64,000 nt of DNA from Phoronis australis (GCA_002633005.1 NMRA01000765.1:34925-98924); one strand, 5' to 3'; positions 48,045 through 60,534 are shown, numbered from the stretch's first letter. Notes: generated by a model from the sequence alone, not told the origin. Numbers and translations are program-made.

Positions 48045-49690
48045 TGTGACCCAAGGCAGTTGACACCCGGTCTCTGAAATGGGTGAAATCGGAAGGAAAG
48101 ATTCATCATATTTACACTCTGTGATATATCTGTAACCTATGACAGACTTTCTACAAAACTGTGGGGCCTTGCTATCAAACTTTGTTGTTAAATTATGATC
48201 ATTTTACAGAAAATTGTGCTAAAATCCCAGGGCAAAAACTCGCTGACTAATACATAACTGTCTCGCAATCGCCGATATGGCAACTTAAATGCTTGACTAA
48301 AAATATGATCGTCATGAGCTGTCTTACAACATCTCTTGTGGGGCTTTTTATTGCCCATCTTACCAGAGATTACCTATTATTTACCTAATATATTCATTTT
48401 ATTGTAATTGTGCTAGTCATAATTGTCAGAATAAATATTGATTAAGTAATTAGTAAGAATAGATCCATTTTAAGTTGCCCAAAATTTGTGCATATGTACT
48501 TTTAAATCACGGGGTCAGACTTGTTGACATGTATTTTAACGTCAAATTCTATTTTTAGATGGTGTTTACAACTTTGGGTTCTGGGGTCAAAGTACTCTAG
48601 AGATTCTAGAATATTCTGAGAACAAATTGTAACAGCCAATAATATAAGTGGATATGACCATGTGTTTTTTATTAGCCAATCACTAAATAAGTAGAATGTT
48701 ATATTATGGGCTGAAATCAGCAAGATAATCAGATGCGCTAAAGTAGTTGAAGCATAAAGACTTGCTACGGTGTACAGAAGCAGTTGTACGACAGAGCCAT
48801 CTCGTGGAAGATTCTAGAAAGGATCTTGGCAAGGGCAAGGGTTAACGAACAGGAAGTTAACTAAGAGCTTGTCACTTGCATTGTGGGTAGTAAGATACTA
48901 CCTGAAGTGTTGCGTCATCAGCCAGAGACTGTGACCAGCAAGAAGAATCGCGGGTAGAAGAAATTGCCTGCAAGTGTTACATCACCACAGACGGTGACCA
49001 GCAAGTACACTGTCGCTATACAGAGTGTGTGTAGTTCGAAGATTCACCAACAGGACAGACATCCAACAAGTGGAGAGTCCTAGCTTGGATAGCAGATAAG
49101 ACATTTGACTGTTTTGGTTGTTTGATTAAAGTAATCTTTAAAGAGGGCGCTAGCGTAGTTACTCTTTGTAGTTGATTACTTAATTAACAATAGGTTTCAT
49201 TTGTCTAATTAGGGGTTATCATATAATAAATTAATTACTGGATTTGATTATTCACTCTCCATCTACGCACAACTTCAAAGCATAGCTACCTTTTAAACAA
49301 ACCCACACAGACAATCGTCTGACAATAATAAATGACCTTATATCGCCTACCTCGGTATCCTTTTCATCTCTGGTAACGAGCTTGCGACGCACGTATCATT
49401 TATCTATTATTCGGGACATATGTCGATCATAAATAGTTTCAACTCAAGCAAATTACCTGAAATCCTGCTTAAGTTTTCCAAATAGCATTCCTAAGATTTT
49501 TTAAGTTCCCGTGGAGTTGGGTTTAATGGCAGGTTAAGTCCAAATCTTTGAAAGATCACGCCGTCTATGATAGTAGGCCTACCGGGTAACACAGAAAGAT
49601 CTGGACAAACACAAATGTTGTTCTCACTTGACGTTTGTTTTGAAGTTCATCTGCGTGTGTGAGCAAACGAGCGCGTGCGTGTCACCAGAG
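48045..49690 (+). repeat. Same interspersed repeat, split by an LTR-like insertion
   Basis: Left part 48045-48305 and right part 49431-49690 match 26.57-27.1 kb. Shows that the repeat was present before the 48306-49430 insertion. Confidence 0.65.
48306..49430. mobile_element. Probable solo LTR inserted in an older repeat
   Basis: A 1.1-kb insertion defined by comparison: the repeat at 26.57-27.1 kb continues without break where the copy at 48.0 kb is split at 48305 and resumes at 49431. The insertion begins TGATCG and ends CGATCA(T), flanked by AAATA on both sides (48301-48305 and 49431-49435), a 5-bp target duplication. TG/CA ends, 5-bp duplication, about 1.1 kb length and no open frame fit a solo LTR. 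Strand not determined. Confidence 0.6.
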
Positions 49691-51299
49691 TTAAAACATA
49701 ACCTAAAGAGCTAGATGCGTAATGTGTCTCAAGAAATTACAACAAGCAGTAAAGCAGAAGGTATTTTATTCAGCACTTGCCCATCTAATCTGCTAAAAAA
49801 CATTTGACATTTGTCTCGTTAAAACCCATATTACTCGGCGTGTCGCTGGATGCGTATGTGACTGTCTGACAGTTATTTTTTGGGTGTAAGGGCGTGTTAG
49901 CATTCACAGTCAATGATCACTTTATCGGATATTTGGCTTTAAAAACTCTGATAATGATTAATTAAACAATCCCTCTTAAAAATAATTCAAAAGTTTTTTG
50001 TAGTATCAGACACTGTTGGAAAATTTATTTCTTACCGATGCTATGCTAGCTGTTGTGAATAGATAGGTCCCGAAGATTAATGTCTGCAATGACAGGTTGT
50101 AGTGCACGCTTCATGGCCACGTGCTTTTAACACCAATTTTTTTAGTCATCGATTCGCGGTTTTTACATGTACAAAGAAATTTGAAATCCTAGCTGTTGAG
50201 AGAGAAATATGTTTAATGTGTATGGGATAGATTCAATCCTGTTGACATGTGTCTGTTCTGAATGACCAGACCATAGTGGGACACGTTCCTCACAATATCC
50301 GCAAAACTTGCATTCCTTTTGAAGCATGGCGGAAGTTTGAAGTGTATAGCCATGGCCAAATACCGAAGTATACCGGCGAGGCTGGTGGTCTAGAATCTCC
50401 ACGCAAAATGATTTTTTTTTCAGAACTGCCAGATTTTGTGACAAATTGAACATTTTACTGTTGAATTTTAGCACTATCAGTAAGACATTTTTCCCATGTA
50501 CACGTTCATTTAGTGGGTGCTTATTTCAGCAAAGTCTGGAAACACGTGGGGGGCGCTTACAGGGGCATGGGCGGTTATTCGGGCAAATACGGTATATGTG
50601 AAAAAATAACGTTGAGAATACTGATTGATGCATTCATTAGTTTATTTGGTGTCCACCAGGTGGCTTTAACTCTTGGTGCGATGTGGTAATTTTGTTGTCA
50701 TAAAGAATAAAACTGTGGAGTCAAATCGTGAATTTTACGGTCTCTTACTTGATAATGGTGCCGTCTTATCAAATTGGCCAACCACAGAATTATAACAAGT
50801 GATCCTAACGTGTGCTTGCTTGGCACTGTGGAAAAAATAGGTCAGTCACATTGTAAAACATCGTTACAACAGCCTCGGATGTGAACTTAACCACTGTTAA
50901 ATATACTGCAGGTGACAGAAACAAAACAATGTCGCTGGTGACCACTGGCACTGGCGACGACCGTAATGAGTGAGGCGCTTGAAAATACGAGCTTAAAGTT
51001 GTATCACAAGTACAAGCGTCGAGCAGAGTTCCAACCTTTTTTGTTCACCACCAAATTAAGAAATATGAGTGCAAATTAATATGCTGCCACATGTGTTTTC
51101 GAGCGGATATTTTTCCCTGTGTGTGCCGAGCGCTGATACCTATTGTATTCCTATTTGGCTGATTTTTCTTTTGGTGCATACTTGTATAGATTCTAACTTG
51201 CTCAGTTAAGTCTCCAGCAATGACAATTAAGACGGTTCCTACCAAGTCCAGGATTACCTGACCAAGGTATCAGCTGGTAAACCAGTGCGACATAAAACA
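49691..51299. other. Intron, nothing recognised
   Basis: A faint copy of the GGGCGCT/GGGCGGTTA motif repeat lies at 50510-50590. Otherwise no coding or repeat signal I can support. Confidence 0.4.
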
Positions 51300-51373
51300 T
51301 TAATAAAAGCGAGTGAATTTGGGGCTGAGCAACAGAAAACCCTCTTGTTTTTTTACAGCGAAGCAAAACTCAC

Positions 51374-51625
51374 TCATTGCCATCAATGCACGGAATGTGG
51401 AAATTCTCTTGAGGCATGTATACCCTGAACACAAAGATTGGTCCTGACCACCATTCAACAAGTCAATATAGCCACCGGTTGCTATGGCAACTGGAGAGAT
51501 CCGGCGTGTCTCGGTATCGGCATCCAAGCTCTGAATGATGGCCACGGCATAGTTAATACCCACACACTGGTAGGCATTCCAAGACGTCTTGAAAGTACAT
51601 TCATTATTGTCCCCTCGGTAATGTC
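51374..51625 (-). CDS. PKHD1L1: PKHD1L1-like exon, DADTETRR / CSGYTC region
   Basis: A 252-nt exon, phase 1 to phase 1. It encodes HYRGDNNECTF, NAYQC, IIQSLDADTETRRISPVA, GGYIDLLNGGQD and CSGYTCLKRISTF. The DADTETRR...PVA...GYIDLLNGPQD-type...CSGYTC...KR.STF order is characteristic of fibrocystin-family ectodomains, with paired cysteines likely forming disulfides. Acceptor aaaattttatccag; donor ATGA|GTGAGT. The split codon to the next exon gives Asn (A|AT). No stop or frame damage, so this part of the gene looks functional. Confidence 0.88.
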
Positions 51626-51885
51626 CTGGATAAAATTTTGTTATCACATAACTAATGTAAACATAGCCATGATAAAACCATAATGTTCTCTCAACGCCTT
51701 AAAGAAAGAGCCCTCCATTCAGTGTCACAGGATTTTCTTTAAAGTCAAGAGGTAAAAGTTGGATTCAAACACTCAAACAATAAATTACAGTGAGTCATGC
51801 AGACCTACTATAATGTGATGATGTTAAAACAATTGACCATATACTTCATAAATCAATGTCTAGACGAAAGAAGTAGTTACAATAC

Positions 51886-52148
51886 CTTTGTTTGGGAACA
51901 GGTCCTTGGCTTCCAGTTTAGCACCTGACTTTGCATCAGTTAACATGGTCTTGGGGATGCGATAGTCACCCAAGCCCCAGCTCGGATTACCGTCCCACTG
52001 ATCTTCAGATTTAGATATGACAGCGACAGGACCCTGAGGTGGTGGGCTGCTAGTGCCGCAGGTGTAGAATGTTCCATCCTGGTCATTGATGAACAGCTGT
52101 TTCATACCGTCACAGATCATGTCCACACAGTCCCACAGTGTGACCATC
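51886..52148 (-). CDS. PKHD1L1: PKHD1L1-like exon, WDCVDM / GLGDYRIPK region
   Basis: A 263-nt exon (entry phase 2, exit phase 1) encoding MVTLWDCVDMICDGMKQ, a D-x-DGTF segment, WGLGDYRIPKTML and LFPNKG. This conserved block follows the beta-helix in fibrocystin and fibrocystin-L, and is the most diagnostic exon in the window. Acceptor is a run of eight T then ccag; donor AAAG|GTATTG. The CGTSSPPPQGP insert looks lineage-specific. It joins in frame to the exon at 51.6 kb through a split Gly codon. Ectodomain of a large single-pass cell-surface protein; molecular role in invertebrates is not established from sequence. Confidence 0.88.
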
Positions 52149-53777
52149 CTGGAAAAAAAATATATGCTGCATTTAATCCTCCCCTCATATGATACTGCTG
52201 TCTATAAGAAAACTATGACATAAATTAATTCCAAATCAATTTGAACAATTGACAGCAATTGATGGAATAACCGTCAATAAATTGAAAAGGCCCAGGTTAG
52301 AAATGACTAGCAGCCCTTCCTAAGCCGGAATTCAACAGATAGGCACTCTCTGTGGCTTAAAGATCTAAAGATCCACAAATTTCTTAAATTTGACATTTTA
52401 AAAAATTTCTTAAGTGTATTTGGTTTCATCTATGATTCAAAAGGGGTACCAACACTAAAGTTATTTCAATTCACAAACTGTAACGGGCTTTCCTCATAAT
52501 ACATTGTATTCTCTTTGTTACCTGTCTGCAGTAACCAATGATTGGCAGGGAAGTTCAGCATCCCCAGCTATGCTAATCCTTTGACATAAAGAAGCTGAAC
52601 AACCATTCCACTGTCCTGTTGTACTTTTGGCAGTTTACATTAGGTATTCAGAATCTCTAATTCAGTTTATGGTTCACTTGAAGCAGATATAAAAAAAATG
52701 AAAGCAAAACATAATGGGCTGATGACGGACTTGCAAGATGGCCCACGAGGAAATCTCTGACAAAATCTGAAATCAACGTATCTCGTGTTCTACTTGCTTT
52801 TCTAGCTGTGAACGCCATGGTGACCTTTTCTGTCATATTTATACTGCATGAACATCGACTTTTCTCACGTGAAGAGGAATGTGTTTGGGCATGACTGGTT
52901 AGTAACACCGGTGATGTTAATTATTTATGTTACATGAACGAATCGCAAAGTAGCACAAAGTAGAAATCCACGCGCCTTACATTTTATCATCTGCAAAACA
53001 CTAATACCAACAACCAAACAATGCCAGCACTCTGTGAAGTGACAAGGTTATGATTGACAAATTGGATGTCGCAACTGTACGTACTTCCAATCGGAAGGAC
53101 ATACAATTAAATTCTTAAACGGACCCATCCATGTTCATTCAAATGGAGACGAACCCCAACTCAAGAAACCACATGGTGAGACTGACAAGTTGTTTGTCTC
53201 AAGGGCAGTGCTTTCGTGCAGGGAAACTCCTTCGGACTGTTTTTTATAAAGATTAGTTAAGTTTTAAGAATTGTTAAGTTTAAAATAAAATCATTGACAA
53301 TGAGTAAATGGGTTTACTAAACACTGCTCAAGTGTGTTTTTACAAAAGTTGCAATATGTGGTTGAAAGTTTTAGACAAGTTAAGCTTTTTCGGCAAAAAA
53401 GGTCGTTTTTATGGTTCATGTGAGGATACAAATCAGCAAGTCTTTGGATTTTGACAAAATTTGAAAGTGACAAGTGTAGGATACTCTAATTTTACAAAAT
53501 GCAATTTAAGTAAACGCTTGAATCATCAGTTTTCATTGGCTAAAATTTACCAGACATTCACAGCCATAAAAACTGCCCAGCTGGCTTCTTAATCTGTTAT
53601 CCATAAGACTGCCACCAGATCTGAATCTTGAATCCGTTTGAAAGTGATAAAGAATCATCATCTCCCTAACAAAAAACTTGTGGAAGAATTTCTTAAAAAA
53701 TCGTGTGGGAGCTCCAAACATAACAAGGTAAACAGTAAAAAACAAGACATTGTTTCTCAAACATGACGTAGTGTTAC

Positions 53778-53891
53778 CTCCCCATCAATGAGAATCCTGT
53801 CCGTGTAAAGTTAAAAATCTCAGCTCCTGGAACACAGCCTTGTTTATCCCAGCCAGATGCCATATTTGTGAAATTTGAAATCAGCCAATCA
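53778..53891 (-). CDS. Possible cassette exon of PKHD1L1-like gene
   Basis: A 114-nt candidate exon, entry phase 2 and exit phase 2, so it can be included or skipped without changing the frame. It encodes about 38 residues around NFTNMASGWDKQGCVPGAEI and FTRTGFSLMG, with N-glycosylation sequons NFT (two). Donor is GAG|GTAACA, acceptor ttggagttggtcag, which has only a modest pyrimidine tract. The reading frame stays open upstream of the chosen acceptor, so a longer form with another acceptor is possible. I do not recognise this segment from family memory; support is open frame, sequons and exact phase fit with neighbours. Confidence 0.5.
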
Positions 53892-54479
53892 CTGACCAAC
53901 TCCAAAACTAGGTCACTTAATTCAGACACATCCAAACAAAGCAAAGATATTAAGTGTAGATATTTTACTCATGATGACACATACTCTAAGACGATCTCGT
54001 CCTATTTTAGTCGCAACTTATTAATATTTAGTCATACATCAACTGTTATACTTTAGTCACGCCATCGATAGGCACATTCTAGTCATGACTAATTATTCAG
54101 TCACATATAAGTCAGATTTTAGTTATGACTTAAGGTTTAGTCATGATTTAACATAGGATAAGAGTGTACAGTCACAAGCATGGATTTACTCATAGTCGAT
54201 CAGAACTTACTGAAAAGGAATTTTGTGTGCCCTGGTGCTAAATTGAAAATCCTCAGAAGTTAAAGTGTACACAACATGACTCTAGTACCTCAACATAAAT
54301 TTTATTATTATATCTTACTTGATTTCAGTGCCTTTAGTGCACAGCTCATAAAGAAACACGCAAAAATTGAAAAAATAATAATTATGTACAACGTCATGGG
54401 TTGAACCCAAGTCGTTCGCCATACTGTTCGTATCAGAGACATAGTGTATAGAGTGAAGAGAAAGCAAAGTACATTTAGC

Positions 54480-54740
54480 GTCGAGAAGGTTCGTAGAGGG
54501 ATCAAAAGATGTTTCCAGAGGCTGCAGCAACAGCAGCAAGGCGGAGAACGTCTCGGTGTTCCGAAGGACACCAAAGTTGCGCAGAAGTGGCATCGCTTCG
54601 TGCGCTGAATGAGAGTGTGGGACGTCATCGTGGACCAAGCGATTCGGTCCGGGGCCACTCTGTGTTCTGCCCACTTTGAGGACTCGTGTTTCAACTCCAG
54701 TCACAGGAGATGTTACGATGAAGGCCTGGTTCAATAAAGG
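54480..54740 (+). pseudogene. THAP-domain remnant 1
   Basis: Plus strand, two frames. One frame gives RGCSNSSKAENVSVFR (start of a THAP zinc finger), the next GVPKDTKVAQKWHRFVR, a stop, and RSGATLCSAHFEDSCF. The C-x-xHF....F end and PKD..KW centre define THAP, a C2CH DNA-binding domain shared with P-element transposases. A frameshift and a stop disable it. The minus-strand frames here are shadows. No neighbouring transposase part was recognised. Confidence 0.65.
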
Positions 54741-54964
54741 ACAATAAATATCATTCAGAAACATCAGCTCTTAATTCAGGATCGTCTGTTGGATGACTGG
54801 GTTGACTCGCTGAGCCCGAGGCCGCTTCTCTCGCGGGAGGATCCAGTTCGTAAAGCTCAAAGTAGAAAAGTACGCGCTGCCGGAAGCACATTAAACTTAT
54901 TCTCGCTTTAGTGTAACACCATTTCCTCATCCTGGCCACCATTCCCGTACATATCTTCATAGTA

Positions 54965-56085
54965 TTCGTTCAATTCTTGCTCATAATCGTCGTCGCTTTC
55001 AAATTTCCTGTTCTCTGCCATTGTTCAATGCTAGTCAATGATCTCTTGTGTTCAACCCATGACGTCACATGGCGGGAAATGTGAAAATTGGCAAAATTGA
55101 AAGAAAAATCAAAATTTTGAGCTAATTACACAAAATAAACATGGGTTTAGATAAATTTTACGTCATACATTTAGTCTGTGCCCACCGGTAATTCAAAATG
55201 TGCAAAAATCCATGGTGTGTACTGTTTAAAGGGGGCGCTTATTAGAGCAGTTAGACAGTTGCAGCATTACAAAAAAGGTGGAGTTTAGGCGCATACATGA
55301 ATGTTTGTGGTAGAAATTGAAATTACTGCAATAGAAAGAAATTTTGTTACAATACAACTTCTAGCGGTGAACTCTGCCAAGACGCGACTGTGGATATCAT
55401 TATCCACATAGTACCCTTCTTAGCTACCTGGAATTATTTTGTTTTTACATTGGCCAGCTTCAGCCAGAACAAAATTTTTCTCATTCGCGTCTGAAAAATT
55501 TATGACGTGGTCCACTGATGACCCGAGGAGTGAAAACTGGTGGTAGCGGGGAGTTGTACAATTGGCTACCAGCATGGAATATCTGGCCTCTAGGAACATC
55601 AGAGCCAGAGAAACATCGAAACATTTCAACATCGCTGTGCTAGGGAACATTGAAACCGATGAAATTCGCAAAGCACCGGGTCTTCTATAACAGGGGGTAC
55701 GTCCAAGTTCATTAATACAAACCCATGCCACTTACATGTAGAGTGAAGCCGGTATACTCTTTTAGTTAGGACTGTCACTATTCTCTTTTGATGTGCGACT
55801 TCAGAGTGGCGCAAGGACATATTAGTTCCCACACTTAAATTGCAACTGGAGTGCATGTTACATTTGCAGTAAAATATGTGTGTGACAGGTGACTCATGCA
55901 TAGGCACGTGCTGAGCACTGGAAAGGGCTTCAGAATTTGTTTGCTGTCTTTTGCCATAAAAACGAGATGCCCTCAAACAGGCCATTGATTGGTGATGACA
56001 TTTCTAAGTCATGGTTGTCTCCTGGGACATTGCATGCAAAATCGGACCAACCACTGCGATATTGACCGGGAAAATTCTAAGAGCA
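54965..56085. other. Intron, nothing recognised
   Basis: Open frames on the minus strand (up to 119 codons) overlap each other in different frames and resemble no family. Confidence 0.4.
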
Positions 56086-56088
56086 TGA

Positions 56089-56474
56089 CAGCGTTCCGTC
56101 GTTCAGCAACTTTTCCAGACGTGAAGGGTTCTGAGCCTTCGATAACATCTCGCTCCTTTGTTAACTGCAAAGCACAGTCTTTTGTCCCATATGACAACAA
56201 GCAGGCCAATTATCTCCTAGTCATCAAAGGGTTACTGAAACCTGGCAGAATAGATTGTGGTAACTTCTGTTATAGTTGGGCCATTTTGGTGATTGAAAAA
56301 CTAAGTATGATCAGCAAGGAATTCAGAAATGCTATTGTTTTATGTTCAAATATGTTATAACTTATAATAACTTTCACGCTGATACGATCTGATCGGAGAT
56401 TAGAGCAATTATCAAACAAAAGAGAGCCGGCCCTCCAATCCAAAATGCAAGAGAGGAGTTACAGGAGAATGCCA
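56089..56474 (+). mobile_element. TWA-type MITE, copy D (shortened)
   Basis: Left end acagcgttccgtc, right end ggagaatgcca; the region of the terminal hairpin is deleted. The conserved ttaactgcaaagcacagtc core is present, so the family assignment is safe. Confidence 0.7.
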
Positions 56475-56643
56475 CCCGATTAAATAAGTCTTTTTTACCG
56501 TCTCAATCGGTCTATATCCACATCGCATCTTATACAGTCGACCTCACCTTGCCGAGAGGTGTCGCGTTAACCTGTGAGGAAGGTGAGAAACGACGCAGCG
56601 ACGTCAATGGTTTGTCTGCAGAGTGAATTGCGCTATATTGCGG

Positions 56644-56951
56644 TGCATCGTTCCTGCTTGTCTGAACTATGAAGCTGCGAAGAAAGCGGGTATATCGTTT
56701 TTTTCGACTTCCTCGAGAGCCCAAGTAAGTGGCGCGTGGTAGTGAAGAATGAAAGGTATGCTGTTCATAGCAAGTATGAGGACGTGAAACATCTCCGTGT
56801 CTGTGGCCGGCATTTCGTCGACAGTGATATTTCTCCGACGAATTCCGGCTTACCAAAGAATTATCCATACGTTCCGTTGCCTGTGCATGTTCACAGCGCC
56901 TCAGTAGTATTTCTTGATCAGTGTATTCCGGTTCGAACTGATAGCCTGTGA
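56644..56951 (+). pseudogene. THAP-domain remnant 2
   Basis: Plus strand. CIVPACLNYEAAKKAGISFF in one frame, then RLPREPK in another, then VVKNERYAVHSKYEDVKHLR and VCGRHFVDSDISPTNSG. Together these follow the THAP order C-x3-C ... P ... CxxHF. The two parts need a frameshift near 56.70 kb. The final part is open for 71 codons from 56736. It is only distantly similar to the remnant at 54.5 kb, so it is a separate insertion or gene fragment. Confidence 0.6.
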
Positions 56952-57093
56952 AACCTAATGATCCGACCCGTGAAGTCTTCGTCGCCAGGATGAGCTCTTA
57001 ACTAAGTTGGGATTGGCGCCAGGTGAGTTGCCATGTAGATGTTTATTATTCTGCGTTCTGTTTCAAAATGAATTATTCTGATCTTAAAATGAT

Positions 57094-57594
57094 CAGGGCT
57101 TGGAATGACCAATGACAGAAAACGCGGAAACTTTTACTGCCCAAAACATGCGCGCTACCCAGCCTTGAAATGGTCGATGCGAACCTTTCGCCGACAAAAG
57201 TCGGGAGGACTAATAACAAAAGTTACCACCATCAGTAGTAGCATGCGTCTGCGTCCTTCTAGCTCGTCCGTCCACTCCCAACCCACACATTTTTGGCTGC
57301 AGAGCCGTAGTATTCGTCACCGCAGTTTACAATCACACGAGACGCCATTGAAAATCCCACCACGCTATCCCAGATGCCCCGGCAATGTTGACAATTTACG
57401 TTCCTCCGAAACATAAAGAGCAACTTCCGCTTTTCGAGGTGAACGTTGTCTGCAACGCCGCGGTAAGAAAGGAATTTGCCGCGGAAATTTTATATCGAAT
57501 CCGATATTTTTACGCGGACTAATATAATAAAATGCGCGGAAGAGCATTTGAAAAAAGCGGAAATCCACGTTTCCGCGGAAAATTCCAAGCCTTG
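57094..57594 (+). mobile_element. Non-autonomous hAT-like element, copy 2
   Basis: Same family and orientation as the copy at 23.9 kb: CAGGGCTTGGAATGACCAAT at the left and ATTCCAAGCCTTG at the right, 501 bp, with a perfect 6-bp target duplication AATGAT (57088-57093 and 57595-57600). Both copies share a minus-strand ATGGCGTCTCGTGT segment that could be the remains of a transposase first exon. Confidence 0.85.
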
Positions 57595-58150
57595 AATGAT
57601 CCTAACCAATGCTTATATGAAACTGAAACAAAGTCTGTCTCATTAGATACAATTTGTAATGCCTTGCAGTGCTCGTGAGTGCAAATGTTTTGAGAAGCCA
57701 GCAATGAATAAACTACTGTGTTACCGGCTTTTGATGCCGGCAACAAACCTAAGGTAATTGACCAGGCACCGAGGCCGTGTGAGCGCATGCTAATTCAGTG
57801 TTTGCTGACAGAAAGCTGTGGTTGTAAAACAATTACTCGATTTTATATGCTATGGTCACATGTTAGGGGAATCTTTATTTAGAAAATTAATACAAATACT
57901 TTCAACTGAAGTCATTATTACTGTACAACCTTTGCCCTGCTTCTAAATCTGGATTTAAGCAAAATGACAAAGTCCACGCATACACACATGCAAACATATC
58001 CAAATACAATTAAATGTATTTTCACGTGAAACCATTCAATGTTCTTTGAACATTGACTTGTGTGAGTTCTTAATTTTCTTAGATCTGCCCAATCAGGTAG
58101 AACTGTGTTTCAAGTCATTCACTATAGGCATCTGAGGGTTCAAATTGGAA

Positions 58151-58191
58151 GCTCGCATCGTATGACGTCATATGACGTAGGAGATGCGAGC
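58151..58191. repeat. Short hairpin with CRE-like core
   Basis: GCTCGCATC and GATGCGAGC are perfect 9-bp arms around a loop containing TGACGTCA, the cAMP response element core. The loop holds atgacgt twice. Confidence 0.6.
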
Positions 58192-58199
58192 CTCATTTG

Positions 58200-60365
58200 C
58201 ATATATTAGTGACATCTGTTGGTTCAAAAAAGAGGATCATGCCCGAGTACATGCCTAGAAAGAGGCATCTTTTGGAAGGGTAAAACAAGTCATGTTCAAA
58301 GCATCCTAGTGCCATTAATATGCAGTCTTTGGGGACCACAGTGGTGTCATTTCATAGCTAAAGAGTTAATCTTTCAAACATAATGCTTGGATTCCAGATA
58401 ACTTGAACATTTACTTTTGAAATCACGTTTGAAATCACGTTAAAATGCGCTAAAACAGTTGTCCCTTCCTGGTTATCTGTTCTTGGTAATAGTTAAATGT
58501 ATGATTGTCCACTTTCATATCAAGAAAAGTTGTGTTGTTAAGATAGGGTTTGTAATGCTTAAATGACAAAGTATTGTGCATTGTTACTAAGGTTGAATCA
58601 TTTTGGCTTCCTTCATACTCACTGCTTAATAAATAAAAAATGATAACACTTTGTATTGGACTTGTCATACTTAGGTGCTCGAACGAGTCCCCTGTTTGGA
58701 GAAATGGAATAAGGTCTGCCTCAATCATAGAAGCACGAATTCCGAAAAAAGCCGTAGAAAACAAGACAAAAGTCCACTAGAAGGCAGGAAGTACCAAAAT
58801 TTGGCATCTGCAATGCATAGCCCTGAACATACCCAGTTAGTCTTATAGTAAAAGGTACACATTCCCAAAAATTCGAGCCCCCCACTTTTTTAGGCTTGGT
58901 GCGCTCATGCAAAGTCTGGCCAAATCTCTCTTGAAAGCCAACAACTTTGCACAGTTCGCCAGAAAAACCTTAGTTCTAAACAAACCTCGTTTGAGCAAGC
59001 GCTGTGGCCAAGGACCAGGTAGGCCTAAGGGTAGTCTTGGCGCAAAGCTGTTTAGGCCTACTAACAAGCTGCATTTTGACGATGGTCTTCATACAGGTAG
59101 CTGGCACTAAGGCTAGCTAACCCTTAGGGCTGCTGTGGCATTGTGACACAGAACTAACTAGCCCGTAATTTTATGCAAGTGTCTGAAACTATCTTTGAAT
59201 ATATGCAGCATTTATGATTTGAACATTTAACTTCGACAAAACAGCTTACAACCACATGCCTTTACCGTTCGCCAGTGTCTGGTCTCGGTCCACACCGGGT
59301 CCGATCGGCTGCAGTCCTGAGTCCGGCAAAATCATTTCTGTCAAAATTTATTCGCCACATTCCGTCAGCAATTGTGATACAATTTATTAACCGGTGTCGA
59401 TTATTTTATCCCTGTTTGCCAGCTGGTAACAGACACTGCTCCAGTCGCACACACGGCGTATACCAGCATGGGTTCCTGAATGAATTGTACTTCCGGGTTT
59501 GCGGTAAGTTCAAAATGGCAGTGTGTTCTTCGGGTATGAATCGTGAGTGGCACGTTTATTTAAACTTGAACTGTTAGATAAATCACAGTAACACTAATTA
59601 TGAATGAAGGTGGACTGGTGCAGAATACGTCGAATCTGTACAAACTTTGAATGCATTTTGCCTCCCGATTAAAAGAAACCTATTTTCCAGATTTCACGAG
59701 TGTCCGTCTAGGAACAAAACATGAAAATAAAAATTGTCACTAGGGAGCATATCAGTCGTTGGATCTGTCTGAAAGTTTCTGCCACATTTCAAGAAGATCC
59801 TACAAAGGTTCGATCAGAACAAAGTGTAGCGCATACTGGGTGCCCGAACACCCAAAAAGACACGCACACATAATGGAAATATGCACCCAGCTATGGTTGT
59901 TAATTTGAAATTACATAATTATTAACAAAGTTTACCACTTTCAGCTTGAAATTTGAAGAGCCTGATTTTTGTTCACTTGCACACACTTACTAATAGTTAA
60001 TATTGTGATTGAAACAGAGTATGGTGACAAACCATTTCATTCGAGCTTAAACTGCTTTCCGGTGATATTGAAAGGCAAGCAAGATGTCGCTAGGGTTATA
60101 ATTTTCACGAAGCTTGGGCCATTTTGGAGATTACATTTTGCAAAATGGCAACCAGCTGTGATTCATCATCTACACCAGAATATTGAACTACAAGTTGGAA
60201 TAAACGGTTGATAAGTACTTAGAATAGTTGCCAATCCATTGTACAACCAAAGATTTCTTGGCGCAAGAGTCTCATATGTGACTATATATATAGCATTAAG
60301 CTGCAACACATCACAGGATTTCAGTGAAGCTATTATGTGATAATTTAAAAAAAATTCCAACTCAC
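58200..60365. other. Intron with one weak repeat
   Basis: 59.70-59.88 kb matches the end of the CTCF-like-site repeat family (gtcactagggagcatatcag). Otherwise no feature supported. Confidence 0.4.
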
Positions 60366-60534
60366 GAGGCATTTGAAATGTCATACTTGACCTTTGTCTT
60401 TTCATTGACCTTATCACAAGTGATCTTATTGGTCTTGATAGGAAACTGGAAGTCATCGTTGTCTGGGTTAGATGTAATCATAACATCTTTCTTGTCTGCG
60501 CAAACGTTATCCGAGAAGTTCTTGAATGTGACAT
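60366..60534 (-). CDS. PKHD1L1: PKHD1L1-like exon, end of beta-helix region
   Basis: First exon of the receptor gene visible in the window (169 nt, entry phase 1, exit phase 2). It encodes about 56 residues starting DVTFKNFSDNVC, then an acidic stretch DNDDFQFPIK and KVNEKTKVKYD. Acceptor is cttgcaatctgcag, donor GTGAGT directly after the codons for SNAS. The VTFKNF...C...PIK...KVKY arrangement is like the end of the right-handed beta-helix region of fibrocystin-L. Its exit phase matches both the optional exon at 53.8 kb and the exon at 52.1 kb. I found no further upstream exon between 60.5 and 64 kb, so the N-terminal part of the gene lies outside. Family call rests mainly on the downstream exons; this exon alone is short. 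Confidence 0.72.
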
